From contig NZ_FSRJ01000004.1 of the NCBI RefSeq assembly GCF_900142065.1, positions 310,001-374,000 of the forward strand: 64,000 nt of DNA, in the 5' to 3' direction. The notes below the pieces were generated by a model. It had not been told where the DNA came from. It was given only the letters and a program-made list of their open reading frames with translations, and did no database searches. Both the position numbers and the translations under genes were made by a program. Below, in pieces: positions 58,737-64,000 of this stretch; position 1 is the stretch's first letter; each line of letters begins with the position of its first letter. This stretch comes from Agromyces cerinus subsp. cerinus (GTDB lineage Bacteria; Actinomycetota; Actinomycetes; Actinomycetales; Microbacteriaceae).

Positions 58737-59523
58737 GGTCCGCGTCCTCCGGTTCCATCCAGGTCGACTTCGGCCCGGTGAGCACCACGTCCCAGCGGTA
58801 GCCGAGCGCCCACTCGGGCTCGCTCACGTCGTGATCGTACGTCGCGACGAGCCGGTCCCGCGCGCGCTGGTCGCTGATCGACTGGTAGATCGGGTCGAGC
58901 GCGAAGAGCGGGTCGCCCGGGAAGTACATCTGCGTGATGAGGCGCTGCGTGAACGCCGACCCGAAGAACGAGAAGTGGATGTGCGCGGGGCGCCAGGCGT
59001 TGCGGTGGTTCTTCCACGGGTAGGCGCCCGGCTTGATCGTCGTCAGCCGGTACGAGCCGTCGTCGCCCGTGATCATGCGCCCGACGCCGGTGAAGTTCGG
59101 GTCGAGCGGCGCCGGGTGCTGGTCGCGCTTGTGCACGTACCGGCCCGAGGCGTTGGCCTGCCAGATCTCGACGAGCTGGTTCCGCACCGGCCTGCCATCG
59201 CCGTCAAGCACCCGCCCGGTGAGGATGATGCGCTCGCCGAGCGGCTCGCCGGCGTGCTGGATCGTCAGGTCGGCCTCCTCGGCCGCGACATCCGTGTGCC
59301 CGAACGCGGGTGAGACGAGCTCGATCTCCTCGGGGTCGGCGCGCACGAGCTCGTGGGTCGGATGCCGCAGCCGCGTGGAGCGGTACGGCGCGAAGTCGCG
59401 CGGCGGGTGGGCGGGCACCGGGGCGCCGGATGCCGCGGCGGCGTGTGCGGCGCGATGGTGCGCCGCGATCTCGGCGTCGATGACCTGCTGGCTCTCGCCG
59501 GGCTGGGGTGCTGGTCGTGGCAT
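58729..59523 (-). CDS. pcaH: Protocatechuate 3,4-dioxygenase, beta subunit
   Basis: A 264-aa catalytic beta chain. The Fe(III) ligands Tyr129, Tyr168, His181 and His183 are all present, at the same spacing (39, 13, 2) as in the Pseudomonas enzyme (SGRYVHKRD and GAYPWKNHRNAWRPAHIHF). It opens protocatechuate to 3-carboxymuconate with O2. It is located 2 bp after pobA and overlaps pcaG. Confidence 0.93.
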   Translation of the reverse strand: MPRPAPQPGESQQVIDAEIAAHHRAAHAAAASGAPVPAHPPRDFAPYRSTRLRHPTHELVRADPEEIELVSPAFGHTDVAAEEADLTIQHAGEPLGERIILTGRVLDGDGRPVRNQLVEIWQANASGRYVHKRDQHPAPLDPNFTGVGRMITGDDGSYRLTTIKPGAYPWKNHRNAWRPAHIHFSFFGSAFTQRLITQMYFPGDPLFALDPIYQSISDQRARDRLVATYDHDVSEPEWALGYRWDVVLTGPKSTWMEPEDADHA

Positions 59524-59525
59524 GG

Positions 59526-60716
59526 TCACTCCGTGAAGGGAAGGCCGGCGTACTGCTCGGCGAGACTCCGGCGGGCGGCGAGGGAACCCGTGAGGTGGTC
59601 GAGCTGGCCCACCTGGCTGCGGTAGCGGAAGGCGCGCGCCGAGGCATCCGGAACCTCGTGGTGCACGTGCAGCATCTCGGTCATCCACTGCGAGAAGTGC
59701 TGCACCTTCCACTGGCGGGCGAGGGCGCGGTCGCTGTACCGGGCGAGGCCGGTGTCGTCGCCGACGCGGTGGTCGAGGATCGCCTGTCCGAGCATCGCCA
59801 CATCGGCGAGCGCGGAGTTCAGCCCCTTCGCACCGGTCGGCGGCACGATGTGCCCGGCGTCGCCCGCGAGGAACATGCGACCGTGCTGCAGGGTCGAGGT
59901 CACGAAGCTGCGCATCGGCGTCACCGACTTCTCGGTGATCGGGCCCTCCTGCAGCTGCCAGCCCTCGAGGCCGAGCCGCTCGTGCAGCGCATCCCAGATG
60001 CGCGCGTCGCTCCAGTCGTCGATCGACTCGTCGGGCCCGACCTGCACGTAGAGCCGCGAGACCTCGAGCGAGCGCATCGAGTGCATGCCGAAGCCCTCGG
60101 GATGCAGGGCGTAGATCAGGTCGTCGGTCGACGGCGGCACGTCGGCGAGGATGCCGAGCCAGCCGAACGGGTAGCTGCGTTCGAAGACCTCGATCTCGCC
60201 GGCCGGAATGCTGCGACGGCAGATGCCGTGGTATCCGTCGGCGCCGACGACGAGGTCGCACTCGATCTCGTGGCTGACGCCCTCGAGCGTGTAGCTGACC
60301 GTGGGATGCGGGCCGGTGACGCCGGCCGGCTGCACCTCCTTCGCCTCGAAGACGATCGTCGACCCGATGCGGTCGTGCTCGGCGAGCAGGTGGGCGACGA
60401 GCGCCTGCTGCCCGTAGACGGTGACGGTGCGACCGACGAGGTCGAGGAAGTCGATGTGGTGGCGCTGGCCCTCGTACTGCAGGTAGATGCCGTGGTGGGT
60501 GAGGCCGCGCTCGCGGAGGTCGGCGTCGAGGCCGTGCCGGGCGAGGAGATCGACCGAGCCCTGTTCGAGCACGCCTGCGCGGATGCGTCCGAGCACGTGC
60601 TCGCGCGTCTGCGCCTCGAGGATCACGAAGGGGACGCCCGCCTGGGCGAGGAGGTGGCCGAGCATGAGGCCCGCAGGCCCTGCGCCGATGATGGCCACTG
60701 CGGTGGATGCTGGCAC
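59526..60716 (-). CDS. pobA: 4-hydroxybenzoate 3-monooxygenase
   Basis: A 396-aa FAD-dependent hydroxylase turning 4-hydroxybenzoate into protocatechuate with NAD(P)H and O2. The dinucleotide fold is VAIIGAGPAGLMLGHLLAQA, the DG motif is VVGADGYHGICRRSIP and the second FAD site is LAGDAGHIVPPTGAKGLNSA. GTG 60716 is chosen for AGAGG 7 nt before it and a normal length. An in-frame GTG at 60731 lacks such a site. It heads the pca operon, downstream of an inverted repeat likely to be the operator. Confidence 0.92.
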   Translation of the reverse strand: MPASTAVAIIGAGPAGLMLGHLLAQAGVPFVILEAQTREHVLGRIRAGVLEQGSVDLLARHGLDADLRERGLTHHGIYLQYEGQRHHIDFLDLVGRTVTVYGQQALVAHLLAEHDRIGSTIVFEAKEVQPAGVTGPHPTVSYTLEGVSHEIECDLVVGADGYHGICRRSIPAGEIEVFERSYPFGWLGILADVPPSTDDLIYALHPEGFGMHSMRSLEVSRLYVQVGPDESIDDWSDARIWDALHERLGLEGWQLQEGPITEKSVTPMRSFVTSTLQHGRMFLAGDAGHIVPPTGAKGLNSALADVAMLGQAILDHRVGDDTGLARYSDRALARQWKVQHFSQWMTEMLHVHHEVPDASARAFRYRSQVGQLDHLTGSLAARRSLAEQYAGLPFTE

Positions 60717-60785
60717 GTGGGCGCCTCTCACGTCGTCGGGATGATCGTGACGAGCTTGGCGCGGACGACCTCACCCCCGGAGGCG

Positions 60786-60804
60786 CCTTCCACTGAGCGG
60801 AAGG
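60786..60804. promoter_or_regulatory. Inverted repeat, candidate operator of the pobA-pca operon
   Basis: CCTTCC-N7-GGAAGG is a perfect 6-bp-arm inverted repeat in the 90-bp gap between the IclR gene and pobA. A second, overlapping pair CTGAG-N8-CTCAG spans 60793-60810. TTCC-N-GGAA symmetry is common in sites of IclR-family regulators of aromatic catabolism, so PcaR binding is likely (inference). Confidence 0.55.
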
Positions 60805-60806
60805 AC

Positions 60807-61571
60807 TCAGTCGTGGTGCGCCCGATACCCCAGCGCCGACGAGATGCCCCGCGCGGCCATGCGCACGCCGAGCGAGATCTGCGGCTCGGCCAGCCGCTCG
60901 ACGTGCGCGACGATCGACACGGCGGCGAGCACCTCACCCGTGGCGTCGCGCACGGGTGCGGCGATCGAGAACGCGCCGGGCGTGAGCTCTTCGACCGTGG
61001 TCGCGATGCCGGTGGAGCGGATCTCGGCCATGCGCCGGCGCAGTCCCCGCTCGTCGGTGATCGTGCGGGGCTGGTATGCGCGCGGCTCCGAGGCGAGCAG
61101 TTCGTCGAACACCTCGGACGGCGCGTACGAGAGGAGCACGAGACCGACGCCCGTGGCGTGCAGCGGCAGGCGCGAACCGACATCCGAGATCGCCGCCACC
61201 GCCGCCGGGCCGGAGAGCCGCTCGAGGTAGGTGGCGCCGAGCCCGTCGCGGATCGCGAGGTGCACGTGCTCGTGCGTCGACTCGAGCAGGTCCTCGAGGT
61301 ACGGCATCGCGACCCGGCGCAGCCGCAGGGCGGTCGGCTGCCGGACGCCGAGGCGCCAGACCCGCACCCCGATCCGGTAGTCGCCGTCGTCGCCGCGCTC
61401 GAGGCCGCCCCACTCGACCCACTCGCCCACGAGCCGATGCGCCGTCGAGAGCGGCAGGTTCGCGCGGCCGGCGATCTCGCTCAGCGAGAGCTGCTCGCGG
61501 CCGTGGAAGGCGTCGGCGATCGCGAAGACCTTGCGGGCCACCGACCGCCGGTCACCGCCTCCACCTGACAT
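60807..61571 (-). CDS. pcaR: IclR-family regulator of the protocatechuate operon
   Basis: A 254-aa IclR-type protein: winged HTH (about 8-70, LSLSEIAGRANLPLSTAHRL) and C-terminal effector domain (about 80-250, LHATGVGLVLLSYAPSEVFD and FSIAAPVRDATGEVLAAVSI). It is located directly upstream of pobA in the same direction, as PcaR/PobR-type regulators usually are. It may activate or repress with protocatechuate, 4-hydroxybenzoate or beta-ketoadipate as ligand. The symbol is assigned by context. ATG follows AAGGTGA. Confidence 0.82.
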   Translation of the reverse strand: MSGGGGDRRSVARKVFAIADAFHGREQLSLSEIAGRANLPLSTAHRLVGEWVEWGGLERGDDGDYRIGVRVWRLGVRQPTALRLRRVAMPYLEDLLESTHEHVHLAIRDGLGATYLERLSGPAAVAAISDVGSRLPLHATGVGLVLLSYAPSEVFDELLASEPRAYQPRTITDERGLRRRMAEIRSTGIATTVEELTPGAFSIAAPVRDATGEVLAAVSIVAHVERLAEPQISLGVRMAARGISSALGYRAHHD

Positions 61572-61750
61572 GCGTTCACCTTACGACGCGGCCGGGTGCC
61601 CACGACTCCCACACGATGAGGCGAAGCAGAGCGGGCATATGCTCCCGGGGTTTCATTCGATCTCGATGATGCGACGCACGACCTCGGCGACTCGAATGGC
61701 GCATGGGGCGCCGCTGCGCTCCGCCACGAATCCTTTGGGAAGGACCCATC

Positions 61751-62110
61751 ATGTCCGATGAGATGAACGACGACGACGCCCCGGTGCTCGACCTGCTCAC
61801 GCGGATGACCGCGGACTCGCTCGAGGCCTCGACGCTCGACCTCCAGACCTTGATGCTCGTACGCATCGCCGCACTCGTGGCCGTCGACGCCGCGCCGGTC
61901 TCCTACGCGCTGAACCTCGACGTCGGCGGTGACGTCGGCCTCGACGCCGAGAAGCTTCGCGGCGTCCTCACCGCGATCGCGCCGATCGTCGGCACGGCCA
62001 AGGTTGCTGCGGCCACCGCGAACATCGTCAAGGCGCTGGCCGCGGAGATCGCGCTCGACGACCTCGAGATCGCACTCCTGGAAGAGGACGAGGACGACGA
62101 CGAGTCCTGA
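61751..62110 (+). CDS. Small acidic CMD-like helical protein
   Basis: A 119-aa protein related to the one at 50220: LDLQTLMLVRIAALVAVDAA, LRGVLTAIAPIVGTAKVAAA and TANIVKALAAEIALDDLEIA. It lacks catalytic Cys/His. The C-terminus is very acidic (LLEEDEDDDES). ATG is preceded by GAAGGA at 7 nt. It is divergent from pcaR, with 179 bp between them in which I see nothing else. Function unknown. I infer a helical-bundle structural or binding protein. Confidence 0.72.
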   Translation: MSDEMNDDDAPVLDLLTRMTADSLEASTLDLQTLMLVRIAALVAVDAAPVSYALNLDVGGDVGLDAEKLRGVLTAIAPIVGTAKVAAATANIVKALAAEIALDDLEIALLEEDEDDDES

Positions 62111-62126
62111 CGGCGACTCGGCATGA

Positions 62127-63341
62127 TCACGCCGTGGAGGCGGGCGGAGTGCCACTCGGCACGCCGCCCGCCTTCTCGGCCTTGCGTGCCTTCCGCTCGG
62201 CCTTGGCCTCGGCGTCGAACTGGGCCATGATCACCTTCGTCTCGTCGAACTCGCCGAGCACCGGGCGGATCCACGCCATCGCGGGATTGGTGTCGACGAG
62301 CATCAGTCGCACGAGGAGCGTCAGCGGGATCGCGAGGATCGCGCCGATCGGCCCGATCACGACAGCCCAGAACAGCACCGAGAAGAACGTGATCGTCTGG
62401 CTCAGGTTCACGGCCTTGCCGACGACGCGTGGCTGGATCACCGACTGGATGACGCCGTTGATGACGCCGTAGACGATGATCACGGCAATGACGGTCGGCC
62501 ATCCGCCGACCAGCCCGCCGAAGATGATCGGCGGGATGATCGCGATGAAGTAGCCGATGTTCGGAATGAACGAGCAGACGAAGGCGAGCAGGCCCCAGAT
62601 GAATGCGCCCGGGACCTGCAGGATGAGCAGGGCGATCCAGTTCACGAGGCCCTGCGCCAGCCCGAGCACCGTCGTGACCACCATGTAGCGGCGTACGTTC
62701 GTGCCGTAGGCGACGAGCGAGCCGACGGTGAGGGGCCGCACCGGGAACAACTGCTTCAGCACCGTCGGCAGGAGGCCCGCATCCATGGCCATCAGCAGCA
62801 GCATGGTGAACACGATGACGAGCAGCGTGATCGAGCCGGTGAGGCCGCCGATGACACCGCCCAGGAAGTCGACCAGTGTCGACGGGTCGAAGCTCGAGGC
62901 GACGTCGTGGATCTCGTCGGCGTTGATGCCGATCGTCGACAGCCAGGCCGCGAAGTCATGGACGGCAGCGACGATCTGGTCCTTGAACTGCGGAATCAGG
63001 TCGACGAACTGCGTGAACGCGACGGCCACCGCCCACCCGAACGCGACCAGCAGCAGGGTGACGGCCGTGATCACCGATCCGGTCGCGAGTCCGCGGGGCA
63101 CGCCGCGCTTCTCGAGCGCGATGCGCAGCGGATGCACGCAGATCGTCAGCACGAGCGCGAAGAACACCGGCCCGAAGATGCCCGCGATGGCGGCCAAACC
63201 GAACGTGGCCACCGCAGCACCGCCGAGGCCGATCAGGATGTAGGCGTTGCGATGGGGGTTTTCGGGCTCGTCGAAAGCCGTCGCCACATCGGCTTCGCTG
63301 CTGGACGAAGTCTCCGCCTGTCGCTTCCGGTTCCACCGCAT
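62127..63341 (-). CDS. AI-2E family transporter (TqsA/YdiK-like)
   Basis: A 404-aa membrane protein of the AI-2 exporter family with about eight spans. A polar N-terminus (MRWNRKRQAETSSSSEADVA) is followed by a helix pair, an extracytoplasmic helical region (about 120-160), and GLLAFVCSFIPNIGYFIAII and ITFFSVLFWAVVIGPIGAIL, the two conserved re-entrant-like segments. The tail is Lys/Ala/Glu-rich. Relatives export signalling molecules, Na+/H+ or other solutes, so no substrate is claimed. ATG 63341 has GGAGAG 5 nt upstream. It is convergent with the CMD-like gene. Confidence 0.87.
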   Translation of the reverse strand: MRWNRKRQAETSSSSEADVATAFDEPENPHRNAYILIGLGGAAVATFGLAAIAGIFGPVFFALVLTICVHPLRIALEKRGVPRGLATGSVITAVTLLLVAFGWAVAVAFTQFVDLIPQFKDQIVAAVHDFAAWLSTIGINADEIHDVASSFDPSTLVDFLGGVIGGLTGSITLLVIVFTMLLLMAMDAGLLPTVLKQLFPVRPLTVGSLVAYGTNVRRYMVVTTVLGLAQGLVNWIALLILQVPGAFIWGLLAFVCSFIPNIGYFIAIIPPIIFGGLVGGWPTVIAVIIVYGVINGVIQSVIQPRVVGKAVNLSQTITFFSVLFWAVVIGPIGAILAIPLTLLVRLMLVDTNPAMAWIRPVLGEFDETKVIMAQFDAEAKAERKARKAEKAGGVPSGTPPASTA

Positions 63342-63580
63342 GATGCTCTCCGATCTCGGTCGCATCGCCGGCCGGATCGATGACTGCCATCCGCCGGTCG
63401 GCGACGCCGGTCCCTTTCCGGTGCGCGACGACGCTACCGAGCGCAGCAGCAGTCCGAATCATTCGATCTGCGTGATGCAGCGGGGTTGCGCCTCCCGTGT
63501 ACTGTCCGGAGTTCCGTCCGACGACGACGGATGCCGCGCTCCGCACGTCGGATGCCGCACTCGGGCGATTGAGGGGACTC

Positions 63581-63748
63581 ATGACCAGCACAGAGCCCGA
63601 CGCGTCACCGGTGGCGCTCGCGTCGATCTCGACGCTCGGCCGTGCCGAGAGCCGGCTCGGGCCGCTCGAGTTCGTGCTCCGCTTCTCCAACCCGCTCCAG
63701 TCGTTCTTCGACAAGAGCTGGCGGCCGAGCGAGATCGAACCGGTGTAG
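63581..63748 (+). CDS. Hypothetical 55-aa protein
   Basis: A small frame with ATG, GAGGGG 4 nt upstream and normal high-GC third positions. The peptide has a polar N-terminus and a conserved-looking hydrophobic/aromatic end (LGPLEFVLRFSNPLQSFFDK then SWRPSEIEPV). It stops 6 bp before the channel-like gene, so it is probably cotranscribed. I do not recognise it. The 239 bp before it (63342-63580) hold no gene that I can see. Confidence 0.55.
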   Translation: MTSTEPDASPVALASISTLGRAESRLGPLEFVLRFSNPLQSFFDKSWRPSEIEPV

Positions 63749-63754
63749 ACGAGC

Positions 63755-64000
63755 ATGGGCGACCCGCTCGATCGAGAGCTGTCGCGGACGGAGCGTCGAC
63801 GCTACATCGTCCGCGGGTTGCTTCGCGCCCTGGTCATGACCGTCGCGATCGTGGCGCTGTACTTCCTCCTGCCGCTCGACCGCGTCGGGGTGCTGCCGCT
63901 GTGGGCGACGCTGCTCATCGCGCTCGTCGTCATGGTGGGGGTGACGACCTGGCAGACCCGTGCCATCGTGCGGTCGGCGCAGCCGGGACTCCGCGGCATC
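63755..64000 (+). CDS. Potassium-channel-type (two-helix ion channel) protein, N-terminal part
   Basis: The first 82 codons of a gene running off the right edge. A basic start (MGDPLDRELSRTERRRYIVR) is followed by two membrane helices, ALVMTVAIVALYFLLPLDRV and LWATLLIALVVMVGVTTWQT, then RAIVRSAQPGLRGI. From recall, this pattern (ALYYLLPLD... and AIVRS..PGLR) precedes the pore loop in actinobacterial Ion_trans_2 potassium channels. The pore itself lies outside the window, so the call is provisional. Confidence 0.6.
   Translation, partial: MGDPLDRELSRTERRRYIVRGLLRALVMTVAIVALYFLLPLDRVGVLPLWATLLIALVVMVGVTTWQTRAIVRSAQPGLRGI

Noticed and set aside
1-64000. tRNA, rRNA, insertion sequences, prophage or integron genes
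   Set aside because: I looked for cloverleaf-like patterns, transposase/integrase motifs and terminal inverted repeats and saw none that I could support.

Overview
The window is about 70% G+C, densely packed and almost free of mobile DNA. It is the chromosome of a high-GC actinobacterium. A WhiB1-like Fe-S regulator, a SigH/RsrA-type sigma/anti-sigma pair beside aroA and rsgA, a fused E2/E1 2-oxoglutarate decarboxylase (Kgd), many leaderless genes and a secondary cell-wall-polymer locus all point to Micrococcales, most likely Microbacteriaceae (Agromyces-like). The family placement is inference.

Layout. 0-10 kb: end of a response regulator, an MFS pump, a thiamine-binding-type small protein with a GT87 mannosyltransferase, a complete polar amino-acid ABC importer, NAD(P)HX dehydratase, a HAD hydrolase, a glyoxalase-fold protein and two CNNM/CorC-type proteins. 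10.2-10.8 kb: a gene-free island with a 5-bp satellite, a long hairpin and a purine-rich tract. 10.8-24 kb: ArsR regulator, guaB1, kgd, an MMPL exporter, rsrA-sigH, aroA-rsgA, bcp and whiB1. 24-32 kb: rdgB-rph-murI, nicotinate phosphoribosyltransferase, a DUF3039 protein and an ABC exporter whose ATPase has a histone-tail-like Lys/Ala repeat arm. 31.8-41.4 kb: a cell-envelope locus (nucleotidyltransferase, TagG/TagH-type exporter, CDP-glycerol glycerophosphotransferase-like enzyme, CDP-alcohol phosphotransferase, two GT2 enzymes). It is interrupted by an ECF S component, a conserved hypothetical gene and a hydrolase/GbsR pair. 41.5-50 kb: HtrA-like protease, aminotransferase, nitrilase-family hydrolase, an MFS pump behind a structured leader, and a LuxR/MalT-type ATPase regulator. 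50.2-53 kb: helR, an RNA-polymerase-recycling ATPase giving rifamycin tolerance, preceded by a near-perfect rifamycin-associated element (RAE) and apparently starting at CTG. 53-61.6 kb: a complete 4-hydroxybenzoate/protocatechuate beta-ketoadipate operon, pobA-pcaHGBL-pcaIJ-pcaF, behind an IclR regulator. 61.7-64 kb: a small acidic protein related to one beside helR, an AI-2E family transporter, a 55-aa protein and the start of a potassium-channel-type protein.

A recurring feature is leaderless transcription. At about twenty gene starts a TANNNT -10 box lies 6-8 nt before an ATG/GTG, and this was used to choose starts. The pathways that are complete within the window are 4-hydroxybenzoate to succinyl-CoA plus acetyl-CoA, and the amino-acid importer. 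The most noteworthy observations are the helR/RAE/CTG-start arrangement, the AAKTT-tailed ABC ATPase, the unassigned structured leader at 45.7 kb, the His-for-Asp change in the CDP-alcohol transferase, and the inverted repeats that are candidate operators for the IclR and GbsR-type regulators.
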